A stretch of DNA of 64,000 nt. Source: Bacillus tianshenii (GTDB taxonomy: Bacteria; Bacillota; Bacilli; Bacillales; Bacillaceae_N). The notes below the pieces were generated by a model that searched no databases, was not told where the DNA came from, and worked only from the letters and a program-made list of their open reading frames with translations. Positions 8,572 to 16,700 of this stretch are shown here, one piece after another (position 1 is the first letter of the stretch; each line of letters starts with the position of its first letter). The DNA is taken from the NCBI GenBank assembly GCA_020524525.2, contig CP129018.1, forward strand, positions 186,001 to 250,000, read 5' to 3'. The translations under genes were made by a program, and so were the position numbers.

Positions 8572-8597
8572 AAAAGCGGGTGCTATGCCCGCTTTTT
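8572..8597 (+). terminator. Terminator after lcfB
   Basis: AAAAGCGGG, 7-base loop, CCCGCTTTTT. The U tract is part of the right arm. Confidence 0.85.
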
Positions 8598-8796
8598 ATT
8601 TATGAACTTGAACGGTTCTGAAGACCTAAACCTCCGAAAGGGCGCTTTTTTTGTGTTAGTGGGCAACATTGTGATTGGTTTAATATAAAACTTTTGTAAT
8701 GTAACGTAAAAACGCTTTAAAGCACGATAATAAATCGTTTTTTTCCACACAATTGCCTTATTTAAATAGAAATATAAAAAATAATGAAAATAAGGT

Positions 8797-8824
8797 TTGA
8801 TATTTTCTGATAATTTTGTATAAT
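8797..8824 (+). promoter_or_regulatory. Promoter of the ABC importer operon
   Basis: TTGATA (8797-8802), 16-base spacer, TATAAT (8819-8824), about 55 bases before the first start codon. Confidence 0.6.
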
Positions 8825-8879
8825 TTATTACATAAAAGCATGCAAGCATAAAAGTGGTAAAGGGATAAGGGGGAGTACG

Positions 8880-9887
8880 ATGGTACCGAAAAAATGGTGG
8901 AAAGTGTTAGGAAGCGCCGCGCTTAGTTTATCTTTATTAGCTGGCTGTGGCGGAGGTGGGCAAGAAACAGAAGAAGGTGCCCCACCTAGCGAAGAAAAGG
9001 CAGAAAGCTATACAGTTGGTGTAACGCAAATCGTAGAGCACCCATCTTTAGATGCAGCATTTGATGGCTTTAAGAAAGCATTAGAAGAAAAAGACCTAGA
9101 TGTGAAATATGATGTGCAAATTGCACAAGGAGATATGAATAACAGTCAAACGATCGCGAATAATTTCGTGGGAAATAATGTCGATTTAATTTTTGCTAAT
9201 TCGACACCAAGTGCACAAAGTGCTTTAAACGCGACACAGGATATTCCAATTGTATTTACCTCTGTCACTGACCCAGTTGGTGCTAGTCTTGTAGAAGCAA
9301 TGGATAAGCCTGGAGAAAATATTACTGGAACAACTGATACACATCCAGATGCAATTCCGAATACAGTGAAGTTTATAGATGAAAACTTTGATGCGAAGAA
9401 GATTGGGATGATTTTTAATGCAGGCGAGCAAAATTCAGTTGCCCAAGTAGATATCGTGAAAAAAGCTGTAGAAGGAACAGATATGAAAGTAGTAGAACGT
9501 CCTGTTTCAACTTCTGCAGAAGTGAAGCAAGCAGCTGAATCATTAGTTGGTGCAGCAGATGTTATCTACATTATTACAGATAACACAGTTGTTTCAGCTT
9601 TAGAATCAGTTATTCTTGTTTCGAACGAGGAAGATATCCCACTGTTTGTTGGAGAATTAGATTCTGTTAAGCGCGGTGGCTTTGCGGCATATGGATTTGA
9701 TTATTATGATATCGGTTATGAAGCAGGTGTGATGGCAGCAGATATTTTAACTGGAGAGAAAAAGACAGCTGATTTACCAGTACAATACCCGCAAAACTTA
9801 AAACTATTAATTAATGAAAAAGCAGCGGGTGAAATGGGAATTGAAGTAAAACCAGAATGGAAAGAAATCGCAGAGTTCACAGAATAA
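8880..9887 (+). CDS. ABC transporter substrate-binding lipoprotein (ABC_sub_bind/TrpX type)
   Basis: A 335-residue extracytoplasmic solute receptor. The N-terminal signal ends in lipobox LAGC with Cys23, so the mature protein is a lipoprotein on the outer membrane face. After a Gly/Glu-rich linker the periplasmic-binding fold starts with YTVGVTQIVEHPSLDAAF; DLIFANSTPSAQSAL and PIVFTSVTDPVGA are typical of the PF04392 family, which includes the tryptophan receptor TrpX. ATG start with AAGGGGGAG upstream. It is first in an operon with a permease and an ATPase. The ligand is unproven. Confidence 0.88.
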   Translation: MVPKKWWKVLGSAALSLSLLAGCGGGGQETEEGAPPSEEKAESYTVGVTQIVEHPSLDAAFDGFKKALEEKDLDVKYDVQIAQGDMNNSQTIANNFVGNNVDLIFANSTPSAQSALNATQDIPIVFTSVTDPVGASLVEAMDKPGENITGTTDTHPDAIPNTVKFIDENFDAKKIGMIFNAGEQNSVAQVDIVKKAVEGTDMKVVERPVSTSAEVKQAAESLVGAADVIYIITDNTVVSALESVILVSNEEDIPLFVGELDSVKRGGFAAYGFDYYDIGYEAGVMAADILTGEKKTADLPVQYPQNLKLLINEKAAGEMGIEVKPEWKEIAEFTE

Positions 9888-9917
9888 GCATTAAATTATT
9901 AGAGAGGATGAGCGTTT

Positions 9918-10949
9918 ATGTTTACAGCAACGTTTGGTGCAATTGAATCTGGTATCATATATGCAATTATGGCGCTAGGAGTATACCTCTCGTTCCGTAT
10001 TTTAGATTTCCCAGATTTAACGGTAGATGGTAGTTTCGTTACAGGAGCAGCTGTGACTGCTGTTCTCATTGTCAATGGCGTTAACCCGTTTGTCGCAACG
10101 ATTGCTGCTTTGTTTGCAGGGTTTTTAGCGGGTTGTGTAACAGGAGTGTTGCATACAAAAGGAAAGATTAATCCACTTCTCTCAGGGATATTAATGATGA
10201 TTGCTCTCTACTCAATAAACTTAAGGATCATGGGGCGTTCAAACGTTCCGTTAATTCAACAAGAGACATCATTAAGCATTCTTGAGAACTTTTGGAAGAG
10301 CTTAGGGGTTGATGACATGTTGAACAACATGTTAGCAACAGTTGGCTTAGGTGCGAATCTTCCGAAAACATGGTCAATTCTATTCTTTATGTTAATCGTT
10401 ACACTGTTCATTAAGTTTGCAACAGATTGGTTCTTACGTACGGAGGTTGGTCTAGCCCTTCGCGCAACAGGCGATAACCAACGAATGATTCGTAGTTTCT
10501 CAGCGAACACTGACGGCTTAACAATTCTTGGTCTTGGTGTCTCCAATGCACTTGTTGCTTTTTCTGGAGCACTTATTGCTCAGTACAACGCATTTAGTGA
10601 TGTTGGTATGGGGATCGGGATGATTATTATTGGTCTTGCTTCTGTTATTATTGGAGAAGCCTTGTTCGGAACAAAAACAATTGCTCGAACGACGCTTGCC
10701 GTTATTGGTGGGGCTATTATCTATCGAATTGTTATCAGTCTAGCACTCCGTGTTGAGTTCCTGGAAACAGGAGATATGAAGTTGATTACCGCAACAATCG
10801 TTGTTCTTGCACTCACTGTTCCAAAGATTATCGATACACAGCGTGAGAAACAACGTAGGAAGAAACGCCGTTCAGAGCAGGCATTAGCAGCAAACATCAG
10901 TGCGAAAAAAGGGGGCGAGGGCGTTGTTGCATCTAAATCAGATCTATAA
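9918..10949 (+). CDS. ABC transporter permease (TrpY/LivH-like)
   Basis: A 343-residue membrane permease of the branched-chain/ribose-like superfamily that pairs with ABC_sub_bind receptors. It has about eight hydrophobic spans, an N-terminal LGVYLSFRILDFPDLTVDGS segment typical of the subfamily, and LRATGDNQRMIRSF as the probable coupling loop to the ATPase. The C-terminus is a Lys/Arg-rich cytoplasmic tail. It follows the receptor gene by 30 bases and its last 26 bases overlap the ATPase start, a sign of translational coupling. Confidence 0.88.
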   Translation: MFTATFGAIESGIIYAIMALGVYLSFRILDFPDLTVDGSFVTGAAVTAVLIVNGVNPFVATIAALFAGFLAGCVTGVLHTKGKINPLLSGILMMIALYSINLRIMGRSNVPLIQQETSLSILENFWKSLGVDDMLNNMLATVGLGANLPKTWSILFFMLIVTLFIKFATDWFLRTEVGLALRATGDNQRMIRSFSANTDGLTILGLGVSNALVAFSGALIAQYNAFSDVGMGIGMIIIGLASVIIGEALFGTKTIARTTLAVIGGAIIYRIVISLALRVEFLETGDMKLITATIVVLALTVPKIIDTQREKQRRKKRRSEQALAANISAKKGGEGVVASKSDL

Positions 10950-11718
10950 AGTTTTCAATGAAGGAACATTGGATGAAAAAATTGCTCTTAACCATGTCAA
11001 CCTATCGTTAAAGCCAGGTGACTTTGTAACGGTAATTGGAAGCAACGGTGCAGGAAAATCAACATTGATGAATATGGTAGCGGGAGTATTGACACCTGAT
11101 GTTGGCAGCGTGGAAATTGATAATAAAGATGTAACAAATATGCCGGAATATAGACGGTCAAGATTAATTGGCCGCGTATTCCAGGATCCGATGGCAGGAA
11201 CTGCACCTACAATGACGATTGAAGAAAACTTAGCAATGGCATATTCTAGAGCAAACCGCCGTACACTTCGAAAAGGGGTTACGAAGAAACGAAAGGATTA
11301 TTTCAGAGAACAACTAGCTTCTTTGAATCTAAGCTTAGAAGACCGTCTCAATGCGAAGGTTGGCCTTCTGTCTGGCGGTGAAAGGCAAGCTTTGTCACTA
11401 TTAATGGCTACGTTCACTGAACCAAAAATTTTACTTTTGGATGAGCATACGGCAGCGCTTGACCCTTCTCGAGCAGAATTAATCACCAATATTACCAAGG
11501 ACATTGTTGATCGATTCCAATTGACAACTTTAATGGTCACACATAATATGCAGCAAGCACTTGATTTAGGTAATCGTCTTATTATGATGGATAAAGGGCA
11601 GATTATTTATAAAGCAGGAGAGGAAGAAAAGAAAAACCTCACTGTTCCAAATCTATTAAATGAATTCCAACGGATTCGCGGTGAAGGCATGACAAGTGAC
11701 CGCGCCCTATTAAGTTAA
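10924..11718 (+). CDS. ABC transporter ATP-binding protein (TrpZ-like)
   Basis: A 264-residue ATPase that powers the importer encoded by the two preceding genes. Walker A GSNGAGKST, signature LSGGERQALS and Walker B ILLLDEHTAALDP are intact, and the H-loop is in MVTHNM. The start is uncertain: a GTG at 10900 extends the frame, but TTG at 10924 (or 10927) has AGGGGG about 9 bases upstream and gives a natural N-terminus (LLHLNQIYKVF), so I chose 10924. The gene overlaps the permease end and is followed by a terminator. Confidence 0.88.
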   Translation: MLHLNQIYKVFNEGTLDEKIALNHVNLSLKPGDFVTVIGSNGAGKSTLMNMVAGVLTPDVGSVEIDNKDVTNMPEYRRSRLIGRVFQDPMAGTAPTMTIEENLAMAYSRANRRTLRKGVTKKRKDYFREQLASLNLSLEDRLNAKVGLLSGGERQALSLLMATFTEPKILLLDEHTAALDPSRAELITNITKDIVDRFQLTTLMVTHNMQQALDLGNRLIMMDKGQIIYKAGEEEKKNLTVPNLLNEFQRIRGEGMTSDRALLS

Positions 11719-11720
11719 AA

Positions 11721-11747
11721 ACATCGGCTTACGCCGGTGTTTTTTTT
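11721..11747 (+). terminator. Terminator of the ABC importer operon
   Basis: ACATCGGC, loop TTAC, GCCGGTGT, then TTTTTTT. Confidence 0.88.
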
Positions 11748-11903
11748 ATGTTCATTTTTAGGGACTAGGGTGTGACTTTTGATTCGAAATGCTTTTTTAT
11801 ATGGGTATATAGTAATTATCTACCACTAACTCTCTATGCAGGATTAATAGGTTTTTGTATAGTAAGGAAGTAGAAGATTGGTAGTATTGGAGAGATGTTG
11901 TTA

Positions 11904-13538
11904 ATGAGAAGACTTGTTGGAGTTGTTTTAGCGTTATTGATGTTTAGTTTCACCTTCGCACCTATTGGAGAAGCGGCAACACCGAAGACTGGGATGAGCT
12001 ATTTACATATTGGCACGCCAGAGGACCATGTTCAATATGTTGACAGAACCGATGGTGCCATTCAAACGGTTACACCGAATTACTTCGATATTGGTGACGA
12101 TGGAAATGTAAAACTAACAAACCGTGTTAGTACAAGCTTTATGGAGGCGATGGATGCTCGCAATGTAAGAGTGGTCCCTTTTCTAAGTAACCATTGGAAT
12201 CGTGAGTTAGGTAGAAAAGCATTAAAAAATCGCGATGCGTTCACGAGTCAACTTGTTCAGTATGTAAAGCAGTATGATTTTGATGGCATTAATGTAGACA
12301 TGGAAGGGTTAACAGAAGAAGATCGGGATGCGTTCACATCATTTGTGAAATTGCTTCGCGAAAAAATGCCGAAAGAGAAAGAAGTATCGGTTGCGGTAGC
12401 TGCAAACCCTACAGGCAGTATAAGAGGTTGGCATGGAAGCTACGATTACACAAAGCTTGGTAAGCATGCAGATTATTTAATGATGATGACTTATGATGAG
12501 AGCTGGGATGGAAGCGCTCCAGGTCCTGTTGCAAGCCTTCCTTTCGTTGAAAAATCTGTTCAATATGCGTTAAGCCAAAATGTACCTGCCCATAAGCTTG
12601 TACTTGGCCTGCCATTCTATGGCCGCATTTGGCACCAAGAGCAAACGAAAGTAGGGTATACACCACAGCCAGGAACCGAAAAGGTAAATGGACGCGGAAT
12701 TATTATGGATCGAATTGATGATTTTGTACAAAAGTATGATGGAGAGTCTACATACGTGTCTGGTTATGATAGTATTCGTACAACATTTGAAATAACTGAA
12801 GATGACCCAGAAGCGAAGTTATATAGCTGGTCAAAACCATTACCAGTTGGTCATTATGAAGTATGGCATGAATCTCCTGAAACATTAAAGAAAAAAATTC
12901 AGCTTGTTCATAAGTATGATTTAAAAGGAATTGGAAGCTGGGCCCTTGGGCAGGAATCAGCAAATGTGTGGGAAAACTTTGATTTCTGGTTAAGTGGAAA
13001 AGTCTTCGAAGATGTTGAATTAGAGCATTGGGCAGCAGAAGCCATTGCTCAAATGAAAGAAAAAGGCTGGATGGGCGGCCGCACAACAACACTGTTTGCT
13101 CCAGAGGGTTCTTTGAAACGATCAGAAACAGCAACAGTTCTTATAAGAGCACTAGAGCTAAATATGGTAGAGCCTTATGATACGCCTTTCAATGATGTGA
13201 AGAATACATATTGGGCGCATGTTCCGATTGAAGCAGCTCGTCAGCACGGGTTAATGAATGGTCGTGCAGAAGATAAGTTTGCTCCAGAGGCTAAGATTAC
13301 ACGTGAAGAAATGGCGGTTATCCTTAGCCGTATTGTTCATGCGGAGCAGGATCCTGCACATGCGACAACGGCATTCAAAGATGTAAGCAAGGATCGCTGG
13401 TCATACGGTGCAATTCGATTGATGAATCAAGCTGGAATCTTTGGTGGTTTTAGTGATGGTACATTCCGTCCAGAAGAACCTGTAACACGCGCACAAATGG
13501 CAGCATTGCTTGAACGTATTTCTCACCATTTAGAATAA
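11904..13538 (+). CDS. Exported GH18 glycoside hydrolase with SLH repeats
   Basis: A 544-residue secreted protein. A signal peptide of about 24 residues is followed by a glycosyl hydrolase 18 domain (about 28-370) and three SLH repeats (about 375-544) that anchor to secondary cell-wall polymer. The catalytic strand reads YDFDGINVDMEG with the proton donor Glu134; Asn in place of the second Asp is usual in the YaaH/YdhD/SleL branch, which acts on peptidoglycan or cortex muropeptides. The SLH anchor suggests a vegetative or sporangial envelope role rather than a LysM-bound spore enzyme (inference). ATG at 11904 is favoured by GGAGAG 9 bases upstream; an ATG at 11895 touches that RBS. Confidence 0.88.
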   Translation: MRRLVGVVLALLMFSFTFAPIGEAATPKTGMSYLHIGTPEDHVQYVDRTDGAIQTVTPNYFDIGDDGNVKLTNRVSTSFMEAMDARNVRVVPFLSNHWNRELGRKALKNRDAFTSQLVQYVKQYDFDGINVDMEGLTEEDRDAFTSFVKLLREKMPKEKEVSVAVAANPTGSIRGWHGSYDYTKLGKHADYLMMMTYDESWDGSAPGPVASLPFVEKSVQYALSQNVPAHKLVLGLPFYGRIWHQEQTKVGYTPQPGTEKVNGRGIIMDRIDDFVQKYDGESTYVSGYDSIRTTFEITEDDPEAKLYSWSKPLPVGHYEVWHESPETLKKKIQLVHKYDLKGIGSWALGQESANVWENFDFWLSGKVFEDVELEHWAAEAIAQMKEKGWMGGRTTTLFAPEGSLKRSETATVLIRALELNMVEPYDTPFNDVKNTYWAHVPIEAARQHGLMNGRAEDKFAPEAKITREEMAVILSRIVHAEQDPAHATTAFKDVSKDRWSYGAIRLMNQAGIFGGFSDGTFRPEEPVTRAQMAALLERISHHLE

Positions 13539-13545
13539 GACACGA

Positions 13546-13575
13546 AGTCCTAGAATTTTTTCTAGGGCTTTTTTT
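13546..13575 (+). terminator. Terminator after the GH18-SLH gene
   Basis: AGTCCTAGAA, loop TTTT, TTCTAGGGCT, then a T7 run. One G-T pair. Confidence 0.85.
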
Positions 13576-13657
13576 ATCTTAAAAGATTGAAAAATTACTA
13601 TTTTCCAATAAAATGGAGTAAAGTAAAGGGTAGATCGAAAGAAAAGAGGGGAAAAGT

Positions 13658-14383
13658 TTGGAAACAGTCATGGCTGTAAAGAAAAACTCTGATTTTAAGC
13701 ATGGCGTACAGTCAGGAGTTAGTATTGCAATTGGTTATATGCCTGCTGCGCTTACATTTGGTTTGTTAGCAAAGTCAACAGGGTTAACAATTATGGAAGC
13801 GTTAATGATGAGTGTACTTGTGTTTGCAGGAGCTGCTCAATATATTTCATTAAGCTTAATTGCACTCGGTACAGCTGGACCGATTATTATATTGACGACA
13901 TTTATTATTAATATTCGTCACCTTCTTATGTCTGCTTCACTTAGTGAAAGAACAGAAGAGGAACATAAGTTCAAGAAAGCACTCTATGCATTCGGAATTA
14001 CAGATGAAACATTTTCTGTTGCTTCTCTGAAAGAAGGGAAAGTTACCGCGGGCTATATGTTTGGTTTGATTGCTGTGTCCTACGGAAGCTGGGTAACCTT
14101 TTCGGTTGTTGGTCATTTCGTTGGTGCAAGCTTGCCGGAAGTATTGCAGGAAAGCATGGGAATTGCCCTCTATGCGATGTTTATCGGTTTGCTCACACCT
14201 TCATTGAAAAAGCACCGAAAAGTTGTTTGGCTAGCAGGGGTTGCGGCTGTAGCAAATAGCATTTTCACTGCGTTTTTTCCGCCAAATTGGTCTGGGTGGG
14301 CCATTGTATTAGCAACATTAGCTTCAGCAATCGCCATTGAATACATCGATTATCAAGCAAAACGGGCAGGTGAGAAGAAATGA
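13658..14383 (+). CDS. azlC: Branched-chain amino acid exporter AzlC
   Basis: Large subunit of the two-component AzlCD exporter (LIV-E family), involved in efflux of branched-chain amino acids and analogues such as 4-azaleucine. It is 241 aa with about six or seven hydrophobic spans; GYMPAALTFGLLAK and FAGAAQYISLSL are the hallmark first repeats. The start is TTG at 13658 with AGAGGGG 6 bases upstream. It overlaps azlD by four bases (ATGA). No regulator gene (azlB-like) is adjacent, unlike B. subtilis. Confidence 0.9.
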   Translation: METVMAVKKNSDFKHGVQSGVSIAIGYMPAALTFGLLAKSTGLTIMEALMMSVLVFAGAAQYISLSLIALGTAGPIIILTTFIINIRHLLMSASLSERTEEEHKFKKALYAFGITDETFSVASLKEGKVTAGYMFGLIAVSYGSWVTFSVVGHFVGASLPEVLQESMGIALYAMFIGLLTPSLKKHRKVVWLAGVAAVANSIFTAFFPPNWSGWAIVLATLASAIAIEYIDYQAKRAGEKK

Positions 14384-14691
14384 GTACAGCCTTAATGTGG
14401 ACAATCGTCGGCATGGCTATTGTAACTTATATTCCACGTGCGTTGCCTTTTTTAGCATTTGATGTAAACAAGATGCATCCATTTATAAAAGGAGTACTGC
14501 AAAATGTACCGTATGCTGCATTAGGCGCATTAATTTTTCCAGGTGTGTTATTTATGCAGTCTGATCACATCTGGTTTGGAATAATTGGAGCTATTGCGGC
14601 ATTTATACCTGCACTTTTAGGTGCGAATGTAATTGTCGTCGTTTTGAGTGCAATTGGAGTCCTTACTATTTATTCATCATTCTTTTCTTAA
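14380..14691 (+). CDS. azlD: Branched-chain amino acid transport protein AzlD
   Basis: Small membrane subunit of AzlCD, 103 aa with about four hydrophobic segments and the family's IPRALPFLAF motif near the N-terminus. Its ATG overlaps the azlC stop (ATGA), so the two proteins are coupled in translation and presumably form one complex. A strong terminator begins at its stop codon. Confidence 0.9.
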   Translation: MSTALMWTIVGMAIVTYIPRALPFLAFDVNKMHPFIKGVLQNVPYAALGALIFPGVLFMQSDHIWFGIIGAIAAFIPALLGANVIVVVLSAIGVLTIYSSFFS

Positions 14692-14723
14692 AATACCGCT
14701 AATTCGATAGCGGTATTTTATTT
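14691..14723 (+). terminator. Terminator of azlCD
   Basis: AAATACCGCTA, 6-base loop, TAGCGGTATTT, then TATTT. A perfect 11-bp stem. Confidence 0.85.
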
Positions 14724-14801
14724 GCCTTCACAATTTTGAAGAAATGAAGGCAGAGGTTGGACATATTAGTAAGAGAAGAAGTTCGGATAGGAGGGAATGA
14801 G

Positions 14802-16064
14802 ATGACAAAGTTATTTTGGACCTGTACTGCTTTTTATATTTTTTATGCATTCTTAATGTGGTGGTATTTATTTTATGGTTCACCAGCACAGCTGCCTGAT
14901 GCATTGGAAGGAACAGCTGCTGATCCAACAACATTTATGACCAGTCGGGAAATTCAGTTGAGTTATGATTACTCACGATTAAAGCATTTATTGTTCTTTC
15001 TTGTGACGCCGTTTGAGTGGCTTGTGCTGCTTAGTATTATTGTTTTTGGAGGTTCAAGTTGGTTTTACAGAACAGCAGAAGCGGTAACAAATCGTCCTTG
15101 GCTAAAAAATGTGCTCTATGTTTTTTTGCTTTCTGTTACAACTTTTGCCCTCATGTTTCCACTGAAGTGGTTGAGTCATCAAATCTCTGTAAACTATGGT
15201 GTATCCGTAGCTGATTTTTCAGTTTGGATGAAGGATGTCGTAATTGGATATTGGTTAAATTTATTGATTTTGATTGTTATTGCTTCATGGTTTGTTTGGA
15301 TTATGAAAAAAGCACCTAAGCGGTGGTGGTTCTATTCATGGCTTGCTTCAGTGCCTTTCATTTTATTTCTTGTCTTTATTCAACCTGTTGTCATTGATCC
15401 GCTCTACAATGACTTTCGTTCATTACAGGATAAACAGTTAGAAGCGAAGATTTTGAATATAGCACAGCAAGCAGATATACCAGCAGAACATGTGTATGAA
15501 GTAAATATGTCAAAAAAAACAAATGCTTTAAACGCCTATGTGAATGGAATTGGCTCGAACGCGAGAATAGTTTTATGGGATACAACCTTGCAGAAGTTAA
15601 ATGATGATGAAGTAATTTTCATTATGGCTCACGAAATGGCCCATTACGTATACAAGCATGTTTTTATCGGTTTATCTGGTTATTTGCTTCTATCGTTTTT
15701 TGGTTTTTGGTTTGTAGCAAAAGGTGTTGCCGTTATCAAACGTAAATGGGGAGAGGGTTTGGGGGTACGTAAAGAACATATATTATTGTTGCCTGTAATT
15801 CTGTTACTGTTTTCTGTTCTTTCTTTTGCATCAAGTCCGTTAAGTAATTATGTCTCAAGAGAAATTGAACGAAGTGCAGATACATATGCAATCGAATTAA
15901 CAGAAGATCAACAAGCGGCCATTAAAACCTTTCAACAGTTAACAGCAACTGGTTTGAGTGAAGTACAACCGCCAACCCTCGTATATTGGTTTCGGTATGG
16001 CCACCCATCAATGCTTGAACGTTTACAAAAAGTAGAACAGTTTGAAACAGCTGAAGAGAAGTAA
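14802..16064 (+). CDS. yhfN: M48 membrane zinc metalloprotease YhfN
   Basis: A 420-residue integral membrane protease of the M48 (Ste24/HtpX-like) family. The zinc site HEMAH lies at about residues 277-281 after IFIM, and the third ligand is the Glu of SREIERSADTYAIEL. Several hydrophobic spans precede the catalytic domain, as in CAAX-type Ste24 enzymes. It corresponds in size and place to B. subtilis YhfN. ATG at 14802 has AGGAGGG at 14789-14795. It probably degrades or processes membrane or small peptide substrates; targets are unknown. Confidence 0.88.
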   Translation: MTKLFWTCTAFYIFYAFLMWWYLFYGSPAQLPDALEGTAADPTTFMTSREIQLSYDYSRLKHLLFFLVTPFEWLVLLSIIVFGGSSWFYRTAEAVTNRPWLKNVLYVFLLSVTTFALMFPLKWLSHQISVNYGVSVADFSVWMKDVVIGYWLNLLILIVIASWFVWIMKKAPKRWWFYSWLASVPFILFLVFIQPVVIDPLYNDFRSLQDKQLEAKILNIAQQADIPAEHVYEVNMSKKTNALNAYVNGIGSNARIVLWDTTLQKLNDDEVIFIMAHEMAHYVYKHVFIGLSGYLLLSFFGFWFVAKGVAVIKRKWGEGLGVRKEHILLLPVILLLFSVLSFASSPLSNYVSREIERSADTYAIELTEDQQAAIKTFQQLTATGLSEVQPPTLVYWFRYGHPSMLERLQKVEQFETAEEK

Positions 16065-16123
16065 TTGCCTTTGAATAATGTTCTATAACAGAAAAAAGAA
16101 AACATTTTAAATTGCTTATAAAC

Positions 16124-16137
16124 GTTGTTAAAACAAC
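16124..16137. promoter_or_regulatory. Operator-like palindrome 1 (GTTGTT-AA-AACAAC)
   Basis: A perfect 6-bp inverted repeat with a 2-base centre, ending 1 base before the cre site. It shares its half-site with the palindrome at 16216-16234. Confidence 0.4.
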
Positions 16138-16138
16138 A

Positions 16139-16154
16139 ATGGAAGCGATTACAT
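16139..16154 (+). promoter_or_regulatory. cre site (CcpA operator)
   Basis: ATGGAAGCGATTACAT matches the Bacillus cre consensus WTGNAANCGNWNNCWW at every position. It lies upstream of the old aceB start and of aceA, so it most likely mediates glucose repression of the glyoxylate-shunt transcript. Confidence 0.75.
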
Positions 16155-16215
16155 AGTATCTCAATAAAACTTTTTTCTGAATTTTTTGCTAAAAAGGACT
16201 TTTCTTTTTTAGTCT

Positions 16216-16234
16216 GTTGTTATACAATAACAAC
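16216..16234. promoter_or_regulatory. Operator-like palindrome 2 (GTTGTTAT-ACA-ATAACAAC)
   Basis: A perfect 8-bp inverted repeat with a 3-base centre. TACAAT (16223-16228) inside it could be a -10, in which case a bound repressor would cover the promoter. Another ATAACAAC half-site occurs at 16254-16261. Confidence 0.45.
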
Positions 16235-16286
16235 TGTAAAAGATAACTGATATATAACAACGGTAGCGGGGGGATGCGGAAAAGAA

Positions 16287-16560
16287 ATGAACATGCAAAC
16301 TTCGACTATTCAAGCAAAAGGACCGATGAAGTCAGGGTGTGACAAGTTCTAACTCACAGCTGACAGCTTTAAAAAGGGTAATGGTACATATTTCTACCAT
16401 TCTAAAGTGAAAAGTAGGTTCACTATTAAAAAGGGGTCAATAGAGGACGGACAAACTTTATGGTAGAAATAATTCAAGGCAAGAAGTAGAACAGTTTAAG
16501 AATATGGAAGAAAAGCAATGAGTTCGTGGTAAAACTAACATGAGATGAGGGGTTAAACTT
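16287..16560 (+). pseudogene. aceB: Malate synthase remnant (aceB)
   Basis: Decayed relic with about 90 of the usual 530 codons. ATG at 16287 opens MNMQTSTIQAKGPM, resembling malate synthase A N-termini, and stops at TAA 16350. The same frame continues with LTADSF and, at 16374-16421, KGNGTYFYHSKVKSRF, which parallels the family segment KGSGPYFYLPKLESHL. KGSIEDGQTL (about 16431-16460) then resembles the C-terminal KGxLDDGRKV. After a frameshift, 16483-16550 reads EVEQFKNMEEKQ-stop-VRGKTNMR-stop-GVKL, like EVEKIKNELGEKQFxxGKYxEAxKL. Order is preserved, with large internal deletions. The family comparison is from memory. Intact aceA follows, the usual aceB-aceA order. Confidence 0.75.
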
Positions 16561-16700
16561 CCAAAGGGGCATTCTTAAGTGTTCTAGACTGTAAGCATTT
16601 GTAAGGGGATTGGTAGTTTTATAGAGTGGGCAAACAAAGGGGTTTCACGGGTAAAGGTGTTTGAAAATTAAAAAATATTAATATATAGGGGGACATTCAT

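Larger units (their letters stand above)
8564..8879. other. Intergenic region before ABC importer operon
   Basis: 316 bp: the lcfB terminator at its left end and the ABC-operon promoter at its right end. The middle (about 8600-8790) is AT-rich with no supportable ORF, and I see no T-box motif or other known riboswitch core, although related TrpXYZ operons in some Firmicutes are T-box controlled. Confidence 0.6.
16065..16700. other. Long regulatory/pseudogene region before aceA
   Basis: 636 bp without an intact gene. From left to right: an AT-rich stretch with two GTTGTT/AACAAC palindromes flanking a cre site (16124-16234); a GC-richer part with relics of a malate synthase gene (16287-about 16560); then the aceA leader with RBS AGGGGGA at 16687-16693. 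No terminator for yhfN was recognised. Confidence 0.7.

Noticed and set aside
8704-8720. cre-like GTAAAAACGCTTTAAAG upstream of the ABC operon
   Set aside because: It misses key cre positions (TG and the final C), so it is below a supportable match.
8600-8879. T-box or other riboswitch before the TrpXYZ-like ABC operon
   Set aside because: No AGGGTGGNACCGCG-type motif or terminator next to the start codon was found.
16287-16352. A 21-codon leader peptide for aceA
   Set aside because: The frame continues past its stop with malate-synthase-like residues, which is better explained by a decayed gene; there is also no attenuator structure or well-spaced RBS.
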